64,000 bases of DNA from an uncultured Acidobacteriota bacterium (lineage in GTDB: Bacteria; Acidobacteriota; UBA6911; CAINFC01), in NCBI GenBank assembly GCA_903847975.1, contig CAINFC010000242.1:27749-91748 (forward strand), in the 5' to 3' direction. Every line of letters starts with the position of its first letter. Within the stretch, counting starts at the first letter, position 1. Of the stretch, positions 8,082 through 17,130 are shown piece after piece. Position numbers and translations under genes: made by a program. The notes beneath the pieces were generated by a model that saw nothing but the letters and a program-made list of their open reading frames with translations, ran no database searches and was not told the origin of the DNA.

Positions 8082-10961
8082 ATGGCATCCGCCCTTAGGT
8101 CCGAGACCGCCGAAGCGGTATTGAATGAATGGCGCACCCGTATCCTGAACGGGTTTCTGATCCTCACCGTGATCGCGGAGTTGATCGGGCTGAGCGCCAG
8201 CATCCTGGAGGCCGTCCACAATCCGCAGCAGTGGATCTCCGTATTTCTGTATGGCATCCTGGCCATTCCGCCGATCCTTTTGGCCATTTTTCGCCGCATC
8301 GACTACCAAATCCGCGCCTGGGGCATTCTTGCGGTCGCCTACACGGTCAGCCTGATTGTTCTGGCAACCCTCGGCCTGAGCGGAAGCGGACGCCTCTATC
8401 TGCTGAGCCTGCCGGTGGCCGCCACCATTCTGCTGGGCATCCGGTCGGGAATTCTGGTGGCGGTGGTCAGTGTAATCACCCTGTTCCTTTTCTCTTTTCT
8501 GGCCGGATCTACGACCCTCCTTCTTCCGTGGATCCGGGAGCGCAACTCGCTGTCCATGGCGGACTGGCTGGCCGAAAGCAGCGACACCCTGATGCTGCTG
8601 CTGGTCAACATGTCGCTGCTGGTCCTTTTCTACCGGTTTCAGGAAAAGCTGATCTCCCGGGAACGTCGCTCCCAGACCATCATCGAAGAGCAGAATGCCA
8701 CGCTGGAGGAGCGCATCGAAGAGCGCACCGCCGAACTTCGCCGCAGCGAGGAGCAGTACCGCCTGCTGGCCGAAAACAGCGGCGACGTCATCTTCACTAT
8801 GGCCCCCGATCTGCGCTTCACCTATGTCAGCCCCTCCATCCTGAAGATGATCGGAACTCCCGCCGATCAGGTGATGAAAATGAATTTCCAGGAACTCGGC
8901 ACGCCCGAATCCCTGGAAAGGGTGATGGCCGAGTACCGAAGGATCCTCCCTCTGGTCCAGGCAGGCCAAAGCCCGACCTCCCTGATGGAAGTCGAACATT
9001 TCCGCGCGGACGGCACGACGGTATGGTCGGAGGTATCGGTGCGCACCATGCGCGACAGCCAGGGAAACCACGCTGGATATGTCGGTGTTTCCCGCGATAT
9101 TGATTCGAGGAAGCGAAGCGAGCGCGCCCTGCGGGAATCCGAGCGCCGCCTGGCGGATATCATCGATTTTCTGCCGATCGCCACTTTGGTGATCGACAAC
9201 GCAGGCCGGGTCGCTGCATGGAACCGGGCTCTCGAGGAGATGACCGGGTTCAGGAGCGAGGACATGCTCGGCAAGGGAAATTATGAATATGCCGTTCCCT
9301 TTTACGGAGAGAGGCGTCCCATCCTGATCGATATGGTGGACGCTCCCGACCGCCATCCGGGGACCGGATACCGGAATGTCCGGCTCCAGGGAGGCATCCT
9401 GACCGCCGAGTCGCAGGCCACTCTCGCGGGGAAGGATGTGGTGCTGATGGGATTTGCCGGACGGCTGCTCGGCGCCGACGGCGAGGTATGCGGCGCGATC
9501 GAATCGATTCGCGACGTGACCGACCTTCGCCGCGCAGAGGCAAAACTGAAAGAAGCGCGGGATGCCGCGGAAGCCGCCAACCGTTCCAAAAGCATTTTCC
9601 TGGCCAACATGTCCCACGAGATCCGCACGCCGATGAACGCCATCCTGGGCTTCGTGCAGCTGATGAACCACGATTCCCAGCTGACGGAGGAGCAGAGGGA
9701 GCACCTGGAAATCATCCATCGCAGCGGCGCCCATCTGCTGGCCCTGATTAACGACATCCTGGAACTGTCGAAAATCGAAGCTGGCCGCTCCGAATTCCTG
9801 CCCGGCCGCTTCGACCTGCACAAGCTGCTGGACGACATGGCGGTTATGTTCCGGGTCCGCACCCAGGATAAGAAGCTCTGGCTGCGGTTCGAAAGGGAGG
9901 ATGAGGTGCCGCGGTGGGTGTCTACCGACGAAGGCAAGCTCCGCCAGGTGCTGATCAACCTGATTGGCAATGCGGTCAAGTTCACCGCCAGCGGAGGAGT
10001 CTGCGTGCGCGCCGGAACCGGCCAGGAAAACGGGCAGCCCATCCTCTGTTTCGAAGTCGAAGACACCGGACCGGGCATCTCCCCCGAAGAGGCCCCCCAT
10101 CTATTCAAAGCCTTCGAACAGGCCAGCGCCGGCCTGCGGATCGGAGGAACCGGCCTGGGGCTGGCCCTCTGCCGTGGTTTCGTGGAAATCATGGGCGGTA
10201 TCCTTTCGGTATCCAGCGAAGTGGACCGGGGGAGCACCTTTCGCTTCTCGATTCCCATCCGCGCTGCGGAAGGATCTGTGGCGGAGGCCCCGGAGGAACG
10301 GAAAAGAATCCTGCGCCTGGAACTCACGATGGGGGAAGTTCGCGTACTGGTGGTGGACGACAGGGAAACCAACCGGCAGTTTCTCTCCCGGATGCTTTCC
10401 ATGGCCGGCTTCTCCATTCGCGAAGCGGCCAACGGATTGGAGGCCATCGAGCAGTTCCGCACATGGCACCCCAGGATCATCCTGATGGACATGTCTATGC
10501 CGGTCATGAGCGGATATGAGGCTCTGCAGGCGATCAAAAAGACTCCGGAAGGCAGGCAGACGGTGGTCATCGCCGTCACCGCCAGCGCCTTTCACGACGA
10601 CCGGCAGAAAATTCTGGAAGCCGGGGCGGACGGATACCTGTCCAAACCTTTCCTGGAGGAAGACCTCCTCGAAACGATCGGACGCCTGGCCCGGCTCGAT
10701 TATCTTTACGATGGGGAAGAGCCGGATGGCGTCCAAACAGCGGCCGAACCCGCACCCATTTCCGCGGCAGACCTGGCTTCCCTGCCCTCAGAACTCAGGA
10801 GCGCCTGCATGGAAGCCGCAGAGAATGCCGATTTCTTTTTACTGGAGGAGCAGATTCGGAAGATTTCCGATTTCAGCCCGACCGTGGCGGAGCGCCTTGC
10901 CGACCTTGCCGGCCGTTACCACTACGAAGGAATTCTCGCGCTCCTGTCCCCGCGGAATTGA
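8082..10961 (+). CDS. Membrane hybrid histidine kinase with PAS domains and receiver
   Basis: The 959-residue protein starts with about six hydrophobic segments (residues 20-190) forming a membrane sensor, then a short coiled coil and two PAS domains (about 225-350 and 355-485). A HisKA domain follows with His512 in NMSHEIRTPMNAILGF, then a HATPase domain with the N-box INLIGNAVKFTA and G-boxes DTGPGI and GGTGLGL. A receiver follows with phosphoacceptor near Asp803 (ILMDMSMPVMSG). The last ~100 residues after the receiver have no domain I can name; there is no clear HPt histidine. It is paired with the preceding HD-GYP regulator. The start codon has no strong ribosome site. Confidence 0.92.
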   Translation: MASALRSETAEAVLNEWRTRILNGFLILTVIAELIGLSASILEAVHNPQQWISVFLYGILAIPPILLAIFRRIDYQIRAWGILAVAYTVSLIVLATLGLSGSGRLYLLSLPVAATILLGIRSGILVAVVSVITLFLFSFLAGSTTLLLPWIRERNSLSMADWLAESSDTLMLLLVNMSLLVLFYRFQEKLISRERRSQTIIEEQNATLEERIEERTAELRRSEEQYRLLAENSGDVIFTMAPDLRFTYVSPSILKMIGTPADQVMKMNFQELGTPESLERVMAEYRRILPLVQAGQSPTSLMEVEHFRADGTTVWSEVSVRTMRDSQGNHAGYVGVSRDIDSRKRSERALRESERRLADIIDFLPIATLVIDNAGRVAAWNRALEEMTGFRSEDMLGKGNYEYAVPFYGERRPILIDMVDAPDRHPGTGYRNVRLQGGILTAESQATLAGKDVVLMGFAGRLLGADGEVCGAIESIRDVTDLRRAEAKLKEARDAAEAANRSKSIFLANMSHEIRTPMNAILGFVQLMNHDSQLTEEQREHLEIIHRSGAHLLALINDILELSKIEAGRSEFLPGRFDLHKLLDDMAVMFRVRTQDKKLWLRFEREDEVPRWVSTDEGKLRQVLINLIGNAVKFTASGGVCVRAGTGQENGQPILCFEVEDTGPGISPEEAPHLFKAFEQASAGLRIGGTGLGLALCRGFVEIMGGILSVSSEVDRGSTFRFSIPIRAAEGSVAEAPEERKRILRLELTMGEVRVLVVDDRETNRQFLSRMLSMAGFSIREAANGLEAIEQFRTWHPRIILMDMSMPVMSGYEALQAIKKTPEGRQTVVIAVTASAFHDDRQKILEAGADGYLSKPFLEEDLLETIGRLARLDYLYDGEEPDGVQTAAEPAPISAADLASLPSELRSACMEAAENADFFLLEEQIRKISDFSPTVAERLADLAGRYHYEGILALLSPRN

Positions 10962-11157
10962 CTTGCCCGGCCGACCGGTGCAATTTCAGGTAAATCGGAA
11001 ACGCGGCGCAAACGCTGCCTGTTCGCAGACAGGGGTGACCAGATCGAGAATGGTGCTTCCCGCCGACCTGGAGCGCCTGCTGAATCCGGTCAAAACCGAT
11101 ATGCGGCGCTTCCTTGCCGAAAATCCGTAATGAGGGCCGGCGTCAGACTTACCGACT
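10962..11157. other. Spacer with a possible gene remnant (26 codons)
   Basis: Between the kinase and the convergent PQQ-propeller gene. A 26-codon plus-strand frame at 11051-11130 (MVLPADLERLLNPVKTDMRR, then six more residues and a stop) looks faintly like the N-terminus of a polyprenyl synthetase. It has no clear ribosome site and stops at once, so if the likeness is real it is a remnant. No terminator is evident. Confidence 0.2.
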
Positions 11158-12600
11158 TCATTTCCCGGAGCCGGCGATGGCGTAAAGTGCGGATGGAGTA
11201 GCGATATAAAGAGCGCCGTTGGCGGCCACGGGAGTGCTGTAAACCGCGGCTCCCATGGAATTTTCGGCGATCTTTTTCAATTCCTTTCCGGCTTCCAGAA
11301 CGATCACGTCCCCGTCTTCATCCCCAAGGTATACCTTGCTGTCGGCCGCCAGCGGAGAACCCCAGACGGCACCCAGCATGTCGTAGCTCCAGTGCGGCTT
11401 ACCGGTTTTGCGGTCCAGGCAGTAGAAAAATCCACTGAAATCGGAGATAAAGACCAGCCCGTCGAGCACCGCTGCCGTGGAAAGGGAGCGGCGTATTTCA
11501 TCGAAGCGCCAGACGCGGCCCGCTTCGGTGATATCTCCCCGCCCGGATCCGTCGATGCAGTACATGTGGCCGATTCCCTCCCCGTTTTCCGGGTCCTGCC
11601 CGATGGCCAGGAAGACCTGGCCGTCCTGAATCACGGGAGTGGCAATTCCGTCGTTGCGGGTTCGCGGCCAGACGGCATCTTTGGGATTCAGGTCGAAAGA
11701 CCAAAGTTTTTCCCCGGTCAGGGCGTCGAATCCGTAGAGCCATCCGTCGCCTCCGGGGAAAAAGGCCTGCCACCGGCCGCCCGCCTGCCCGATGGAAGGT
11801 GAGGACCACTGTCCGTGAAGGATGCGGTTTCCCGGAGAACTGTCTTTCCAGGCCACCTTCCCGGTTTTTCTGTGGACCGCCAGGAAACTGGGGGCCTGGG
11901 GAGACGGGATGTTTCTGTGGCTTTCGTCGTGTCCGTTGGAGGTAATCAGAAAGACCAGATCGCCCCAGACCGCCGGCGAAGAGTTGGCCATATTATGCGG
12001 GAAAACGCCCAGCTCCTTCATCATGTCCAGATTCCAGACGATATCTCCGTCGATCGGCCCGTGATATCTCTCGCCTTGAAAAGGGCCGTCGTTCCTCCCG
12101 TCGAGAAATCCTTCCGTATCCAGGCAAAGCAGCTCGCCCCGGTTGGTCACGTAATAAAGAAATTTCCCGTCCACCGCCGGAGAGGAGCACACTCCCTGCT
12201 CCGGCCAATCGTTGCCCTTTCCCGATTCCAGCTTGTCGGAAACCATCTGCCAGAGGAATTGGCCGTCCGACTCGCGGAAGCACATCAGAATCCCCTTGTC
12301 GCCGCGTATGTCGGGATTTCGCGGATTCCCGTTATTGGTACCCACAAATACCTTCCCGCCCGAGATGACCGGATTCCCGTAAGAGGTGGTCCCGAGCTTC
12401 GATTGCCATCGGATATTCCGTCCTGTTTTCCGGTCCCAGGAGGAGGGCAGTCCAGAAGCCTTGGAAACCATGTTCCGGGAAACCGTACCGCCCCACATAG
12501 GCCAGTCCTGGGCTTCCAGGGACCAAGCGGCCGACAGCAACAGCAGCAGGCGGAGCATCACCGGGTCGATTCGGCCACGGGAAAAGAGTTTCGAGAGCAT
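11158..12600 (-). CDS. Exported PQQ-type beta-propeller protein
   Basis: A 480-residue protein with a hydrophobic signal segment (LRLLLLLSAAWSLEAQ) and repeated PQQ-propeller blades. Strands such as FLYYVTNRGELLCLDTE and VFISDFSGFFYCLDRKTGK show the LyAlDaxTGkxxW pattern of the BamB/quinoprotein-like fold. It has no residues that prove PQQ binding or dehydrogenase activity. The ATG at 12558 is an alternative start that removes a 14-residue n-region; neither start has a good ribosome site. It lies 45 bases after a paralogous propeller gene on the same strand, so the two probably form an operon. Function unknown; likely periplasmic or extracellular. Confidence 0.82.
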   Translation of the reverse strand: MLSKLFSRGRIDPVMLRLLLLLSAAWSLEAQDWPMWGGTVSRNMVSKASGLPSSWDRKTGRNIRWQSKLGTTSYGNPVISGGKVFVGTNNGNPRNPDIRGDKGILMCFRESDGQFLWQMVSDKLESGKGNDWPEQGVCSSPAVDGKFLYYVTNRGELLCLDTEGFLDGRNDGPFQGERYHGPIDGDIVWNLDMMKELGVFPHNMANSSPAVWGDLVFLITSNGHDESHRNIPSPQAPSFLAVHRKTGKVAWKDSSPGNRILHGQWSSPSIGQAGGRWQAFFPGGDGWLYGFDALTGEKLWSFDLNPKDAVWPRTRNDGIATPVIQDGQVFLAIGQDPENGEGIGHMYCIDGSGRGDITEAGRVWRFDEIRRSLSTAAVLDGLVFISDFSGFFYCLDRKTGKPHWSYDMLGAVWGSPLAADSKVYLGDEDGDVIVLEAGKELKKIAENSMGAAVYSTPVAANGALYIATPSALYAIAGSGK

Positions 12601-12645
12601 GCGAATTACCGCCGAAAAGATGAATGGTTGAAAAATGAACCGAGG

Positions 12646-14076
12646 CTAATTCTTTTTCTCCGCCGGCGCGGCGAAGCAATACAGGGTCCGGTAGGTGCGC
12701 ACAAAAAGCCGGCCGTCGGCGATGGCCGGGGTTCCCTTGCACCCGTCCCCCATATCGTTGACCTGCAGGATCTGCCATTCGGCCCCGGCCTGCAGGACCG
12801 CGACTTTCCCCTCCTCGCTGGCCGTGTAAATTTTTCCGTCCGCCGCCAGCGGCGATGCATAATACTCGCCCGGAGCACCCTGCAAACGGGCCTGCTTGCG
12901 AATCTCCCCGGTGCGCATATCGAAGGAGGTGAAAATGCCCCCCTCCTTCAGGGTGTACAGCACATCCCGATAGACCAGGGGCGAAGGGACATTGGGCAGC
13001 GTGCGCGCATTCTTCCACAGGAGATGCGACTCGGTCAGATCCCCCTTGCCTCCCAGGCGGTAGGCCCGCAGTCCGTTTTCCCCGAGCCGGCGCTCCTGGA
13101 ACTGCTGCCAGTCGTGTTCCTCGAGGAAGCCGGAATTGTCGAGATCCAGATATTCGTCGAAACGGTCCCGGGCCCGGGGATCGCTCAATTCCTCCTTGGA
13201 AAGCCTGCCGTCGCCGTTGCGGTCCATCTGACGGATGGCCTCCGCAAACGGCGGGACCGTTTCCTGGCTGCCGGGATCCGATTCCCCGGAGTAGGTGACA
13301 AAGAAAATTTCATTGCCGTAAATCACCGGGGTCGGTTTGATCTGCCAAGGCAGCCTGCGGATCCACCAAAGCTCCTCTCCGGTCCGGAGATCATAGCCGG
13401 ACAGGCGGAAGGAGCCGGCCACCAGTACCTGCCTCACCCCCGCCGGATCCTGGTAGAGCACGGGTGTGGAATAGCCCCGCTGGGCATGCGGGCGCTCCTT
13501 GCGCCACAAAAGGCGACCGGTGCTTTTGTCGACCGCCAGCAGAAAGGATCCGGTGTCCTGGTCGACGTTCATCAGCAGTTTTTCATCTGCCAGAATGGGC
13601 GAGGCGCCGTGCCCGAACGGATTGTTGAAAGGACCGAGAGGTATGCGCCACAATTCCTGGCCTGCGGCGCTGTAGGCCAGAAGCCCGAAATCCTGGAAGA
13701 AGACCCAGACGCTTTTTCCGTCGCTGACCGGACTGGCGGAGGCCGGTCCGTTCGACGGCCGCTCGATAACCTGTTTGCGCGGGCGGGGCGCCTCGTTTTT
13801 CCAGAGGATCTTTCCCGTGGCCTGGTCCAGGGCGAGTGTGATCAGCGAGTCCCCCTCAAAGCCGGTCAGATAAATCCGGCCGCCGGCCACCACAGGCGAC
13901 GAGTTGCCCATCGGCACCGCTGTTTTCCAGACCACATTTTCAGAAGGGCCGAAAGCGGTGGGCAGTCCGGTGTCCTGCGCAACACCGCTGCTATTGGGAC
14001 CGCGGAATTGCGGCCAGTCGGCCGCAGCCGGCCGGGCGGAGCAGAAGAGCAGAAAAATCGCAAAAATCATAGCCAT
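12646..14076 (-). CDS. Exported PQQ-type beta-propeller protein with inserted EF-hands
   Basis: Signal peptide MAMIFAIFLLFCSARPAAA is followed by DWPQFRGPNSSG, the usual opening of PQQ-like propeller proteins of soil and marine bacteria. Mid-protein (about residues 270-320) lie two EF-hand-like calcium loops, DRNGDGRLSKEE and DLDNSGFLEEHD, inserted between blades. AAGGGAG lies about 7 bases before the ATG at 14076, so the start is firm. It is the first gene of a two-gene set with 11158-12600 and diverges from the metalloregulator gene. Calcium binding is inferred from the loops; the substrate is unknown. Confidence 0.85.
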   Translation of the reverse strand: MAMIFAIFLLFCSARPAAADWPQFRGPNSSGVAQDTGLPTAFGPSENVVWKTAVPMGNSSPVVAGGRIYLTGFEGDSLITLALDQATGKILWKNEAPRPRKQVIERPSNGPASASPVSDGKSVWVFFQDFGLLAYSAAGQELWRIPLGPFNNPFGHGASPILADEKLLMNVDQDTGSFLLAVDKSTGRLLWRKERPHAQRGYSTPVLYQDPAGVRQVLVAGSFRLSGYDLRTGEELWWIRRLPWQIKPTPVIYGNEIFFVTYSGESDPGSQETVPPFAEAIRQMDRNGDGRLSKEELSDPRARDRFDEYLDLDNSGFLEEHDWQQFQERRLGENGLRAYRLGGKGDLTESHLLWKNARTLPNVPSPLVYRDVLYTLKEGGIFTSFDMRTGEIRKQARLQGAPGEYYASPLAADGKIYTASEEGKVAVLQAGAEWQILQVNDMGDGCKGTPAIADGRLFVRTYRTLYCFAAPAEKKN

Positions 14077-14159
14077 ACGGTTTATCTCCCTTTAGGGGTG
14101 CCTTTTAGCACCGTAATTATAGATTAACCCATCCGCGTCAAAACTATCCAAAACATTAC

Positions 14160-14194
14160 TTGACTCCCATGTTAGGCTATGCTAACTTTGTTAG
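14160..14194 (+). promoter_or_regulatory. Candidate promoter and metalloregulator operator
   Basis: TTGACT (14160-14165) could be a -35 box. Just downstream is the inverted repeat GTTAG-GCTATG-CTAAC (14171-14186) and a further half site GTTAG (14190-14194). TTAGG/CTAAC half sites resemble binding sites of DtxR/IdeR-type repressors, and the site sits directly before a DtxR-type gene, so autoregulation is likely. It could be read as coding only if translation began at the TTG at 14160. Confidence 0.45.
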
Positions 14195-14198
14195 ATAT

Positions 14199-14990
14199 AT
14201 GGCAATCAATAGACATAGTTCTGCAAAAGCGGAACAGCTGAGTGCAAGTCTGGAAGATTATCTGGAAACGATTCTTCAACTGGTCCAGGAAAATAAGGTC
14301 GCCCGGGCGAAGGATATCTCCACGCAGATGCAAGTCAGAAAATCATCCGTTACCAGCGCTCTGAAGACTCTATCGGAGAAAGGATTCATTCATTATACGC
14401 CTTATGGCTTCATCACCCTGACCGAATCGGGAAAAGCGATTGCCGAGGATGTATATCGAAGGCATTCGACTCTAAAGGATTTTTTCATCAAGGTCTTGGC
14501 CATCGACGCCGAATTGGCCGACACCGGTGCCTGTCAAATGGAACATGCAATTCCACCCGCGATCCTGGATCGGTTCGTACAGTTTATTGAATTTGTGGAC
14601 CTCTGCCCCCGAGGAAATATCCGATGGGTACAGGACTTTGGTTATTATTGCCGGCATGGACATCCGCAGCAGAATTGTATGCGCTGCGTTCAGATGACCG
14701 TTGATGAACTTGCCCAGGATCAAAGCAATTTCAACAACGGAGAAAAAGTGCTTTCCTTGACGGCCCTGAAGCCTGGACAAAAAGCCCAAGTCCGTTCTAT
14801 CAGGGGCGAAAAAAAATTGGCCGAAAGGCTTATTAAAATGGAGGTAATGCCCGGAGCATTTATTACTCTCATCCATGTGGCCTCAAATGCAGACAGAATC
14901 GAAATTGCTGTTCGCGAAAGCCGTTTCATACTGACGAAGCAGGAAGCGGATCAGGTTCAGATCGTTTCCATCAGCAACCCCGGCGAATGA
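14199..14990 (+). CDS. DtxR-family metal-dependent repressor with FeoA-like domain
   Basis: A 263-residue protein: winged helix at about residues 10-75 (SLEDYLETILQL, then the VRKSSVTSALKTLSEKGFI recognition helix), a dimerisation and metal-binding domain at about 76-140 (H/E-rich), a Cys/His cluster (CRHGHPQQNCMRC) and a C-terminal FeoA/SH3-like domain (LTALKPGQKAQVRSIRG). The family senses Fe(II) or Mn(II) and represses metal uptake or redox genes. The ATG at 14199 is chosen over an upstream in-frame TTG because the latter would translate the palindromic operator. It lies just upstream of the haem-porin gene and may control it. Which metal it senses is unknown. Confidence 0.88.
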   Translation: MAINRHSSAKAEQLSASLEDYLETILQLVQENKVARAKDISTQMQVRKSSVTSALKTLSEKGFIHYTPYGFITLTESGKAIAEDVYRRHSTLKDFFIKVLAIDAELADTGACQMEHAIPPAILDRFVQFIEFVDLCPRGNIRWVQDFGYYCRHGHPQQNCMRCVQMTVDELAQDQSNFNNGEKVLSLTALKPGQKAQVRSIRGEKKLAERLIKMEVMPGAFITLIHVASNADRIEIAVRESRFILTKQEADQVQIVSISNPGE

Positions 14991-15017
14991 TATCCGGCAA
15001 TCACCCCAGGTAACTCG

Positions 15018-15040
15018 GCGGCATCAGGTCGCTTTTTTTT
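15018..15040 (+). terminator. Weak rho-independent terminator after the metalloregulator gene
   Basis: A short GCGGC-ATCAG-GTCGC hairpin (five pairs, one G-T wobble) is followed by eight T. The stem is short, but the T run is clean. It would separate transcription of the regulator from the haem-porin gene. Confidence 0.5.
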
Positions 15041-15137
15041 GGGCTCCAATAGTTAGATTGGTCTTACATAGTACATTGAGGCATATATTGTTCATATTAA
15101 CTAATGCTTCCATGATTGAGAAAATGAAGGAGAAAAA

Positions 15138-16355
15138 ATGAAAAAAATACTAAATTTAAGCCGATTTAATGGAAAAAAGACCTGGGCCGGCTCGATCCTC
15201 GTGTTAGCCGTTCTCAGCATGTTAACTCTGTCGATCACTCCGGCTTATGCTATCAAGGCCTGGGCGGCAAAACATAACATGACATGTAATGCCTGCCATG
15301 TGGGACCAGGGAGCGGGCCGTTGACACTGACCGGGCAGAATTTCCAGCGAAACGGCTTCCGCATGACCGGCGAGGACAAGAGCACAAGCGACTGGGCCAA
15401 GCTGTTCAGTTTCAACGTCAAGCTCCGGGCCCACGATTCGAATGCCGCCGGAAGGAATGCCACCTTTGAGGCACATGCGGTGGAGCTTTTCAGCGGCGGA
15501 AATTTGTCGAAACATTTTTCCTATTTCACCGAATTGTATCTGTATGAAAACACGGGAAGGACGACTTCTGCGGTCAACAGCGACCTGGGACGCGGCAAGC
15601 TGGCAGATGCGTACCTGATGTACAACTCCCATCCATCCAGGGAGATTTACACCACAGTCCGCTTTGGACAGATCACGCCGGGGCTGCCCGACTCAGGCCC
15701 TCGTTTTTCCGAAACCCGCCCGTACATCATCAACAACTCAGCAGTATCGCCCAACACTTTCCGTCCCTTCCAGCGAAACTTCGGAGTGTCCATTGCCCAG
15801 CACTTAAAGTCTTTTCATGCCGAGTTTTCATTGGTTAACGGGACGGGATCTTCGCCGACCAACTCAATCGATACGAACGAGACCAAGGATTTTTATTTGG
15901 TACTCGACCAGGACCTCGGTCAAAGTACCAATATAGGTGCATTCGGGTACAAAGGTCGCGGAGTAATTATTCCGTCTTCCGGGTTCGCCTGGGAGAACCG
16001 GTTCCATCGCTATGGGGCCTTCGCGCAGATCTCAATGGGGCAACTCAGTTTCCTGGGGATGGTTAGCGGCGGTCGAGAACAACTAACCCCACAGGGCAGA
16101 AAAGCGAAAAATCTAGGTTTGTTGGGGGAGGCAGCCTTCATGGTCACGGATAAGCTGTCGCTGTTCGGACGATATGACTTTTTCGACCCGAATCAAGAGA
16201 TGGCCAACGACCATTGGAGCGGCCCCATGGTCGGAGCGGGGTATGCATTTGCCGACAGCGGCCGGGTTACTTTTGAATACCACAAGCAGGGAAAATTTGT
16301 ATCGACGGGAAACATGCCCTGGGAATACCGGGTGGAGGTTGCTTTTATGTTTTGA
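15138..16355 (+). CDS. Cyc2-like outer-membrane porin fused to a monohaem cytochrome c
   Basis: 405 residues. A signal peptide ends near residue 38 (TPAYA). It is followed closely by one c-haem motif, CNACH at residues 50-54, then LTLTGQNFQRNGF. The remaining ~320 residues show alternating beta strands with aromatic girdles, ending in the terminal Phe typical of outer-membrane barrels (VEVAFMF). Short haem domain, then an LN-x-F-G-like segment, then a barrel is the architecture of Cyc2, the outer-membrane Fe(II) oxidase of neutrophilic and acidophilic iron oxidisers; the length fits. AAGGAG lies 5 bases before the ATG. Its neighbour upstream is a DtxR/FeoA metalloregulator. The architecture is seen directly; iron oxidation is inference, and other haem-porins of unknown role exist. 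Confidence 0.75.
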   Translation: MKKILNLSRFNGKKTWAGSILVLAVLSMLTLSITPAYAIKAWAAKHNMTCNACHVGPGSGPLTLTGQNFQRNGFRMTGEDKSTSDWAKLFSFNVKLRAHDSNAAGRNATFEAHAVELFSGGNLSKHFSYFTELYLYENTGRTTSAVNSDLGRGKLADAYLMYNSHPSREIYTTVRFGQITPGLPDSGPRFSETRPYIINNSAVSPNTFRPFQRNFGVSIAQHLKSFHAEFSLVNGTGSSPTNSIDTNETKDFYLVLDQDLGQSTNIGAFGYKGRGVIIPSSGFAWENRFHRYGAFAQISMGQLSFLGMVSGGREQLTPQGRKAKNLGLLGEAAFMVTDKLSLFGRYDFFDPNQEMANDHWSGPMVGAGYAFADSGRVTFEYHKQGKFVSTGNMPWEYRVEVAFMF

Positions 16356-16367
16356 ACGAGAGATTTC

Positions 16368-17066
16368 TCACTGGTTGTCCTCTCCTTTGTCCGGCTCCTT
16401 CAGCGGTATCAACAGCTCCGGGGAGTCGTTCCCGGGGCGGTTCACCAGGGTGCGTACGGGGTAGCATTTCATCCGCTCGGACGGAAACGGAACCAGTAGC
16501 CCCTGCAGCTCATCCGGGCAGCTTTCGGGTGACAGCCAGGCACGGAAAGATTCCGGCGCCAGGATCACCGGCATGCGGTGGTGAATCGGCTCCATCCGCT
16601 CGTTGGGGGATGTAGTGAGAATGGCGCAGGTTTCGATGTCGCTGCCATCGGGCGAATGCCACTGCTCCCAGAGCCCGGCAAAGGAGAGGGGCCGGCCATC
16701 GTCGGAAGTGATGAACCACGGCTGCTTGCTCTTCCCTTCCTTTTTCTGCCACTCGTAAAAACCGCTGGCGGGAATAAGGCAGCGCCGGCGGCGGAACGCG
16801 GAGCGAAACGAAGGCTTTTCCGCAGCGGTTTCCGAACGCGCGTTGATCAGGCTGCCGCCGACGGATGGATCCTTGCTCCAGGAAGGGATCAGACCCCAGT
16901 GAACCCAGGCCGCCTGACGGGAACCGTCCGGAAGTTCCCGGACAATCAGCACCGGCTGGGAAGGGGCGATGTTGTACCGGGGCGGAACCGAACCCGGTTC
17001 CACTTGGACGCGGTATAGCTGCGACAGCAGCTCTGCGGACAGAAAGCAGGTAAATCGACCGCACAT
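16368..17066 (-). CDS. SRAP/YedK-type abasic-site DNA-protein crosslinking protein
   Basis: HMCES/YedK proteins bind abasic sites in single-stranded DNA covalently through Cys2. Here the protein starts MCGRF, with Asn75 in INARSET, Glu105 in GFYEW and the IHHRMP histidine at about 162-163, matching the known active-site set. The ATG at 17066 is set by the requirement for Cys2 right after Met; the open frame upstream is not part of the gene. Length 232 residues. Its stop is 12 bases from the convergent haem-porin gene. Confidence 0.93.
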   Translation of the reverse strand: MCGRFTCFLSAELLSQLYRVQVEPGSVPPRYNIAPSQPVLIVRELPDGSRQAAWVHWGLIPSWSKDPSVGGSLINARSETAAEKPSFRSAFRRRRCLIPASGFYEWQKKEGKSKQPWFITSDDGRPLSFAGLWEQWHSPDGSDIETCAILTTSPNERMEPIHHRMPVILAPESFRAWLSPESCPDELQGLLVPFPSERMKCYPVRTLVNRPGNDSPELLIPLKEPDKGEDNQ

Positions 17067-17130
17067 TCGGCCCTCCGCTCTTAGTTTCCGGCCCGATGGA
17101 CCCGAGGGAGAATGACGCACATCGCGAAGC

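Noticed and set aside
8058..10100. Minus-strand open frame of 680 codons
   Set aside because: Antisense to the hybrid kinase, whose phosphorelay motifs are all on the plus strand.
11815..14127. Plus-strand open frame of 770 codons
   Set aside because: It lies antisense to two PQQ-propeller genes with clear signal peptides and repeats. The predicted peptide has no family features. Long antisense frames are common here because of high GC at third codon positions.
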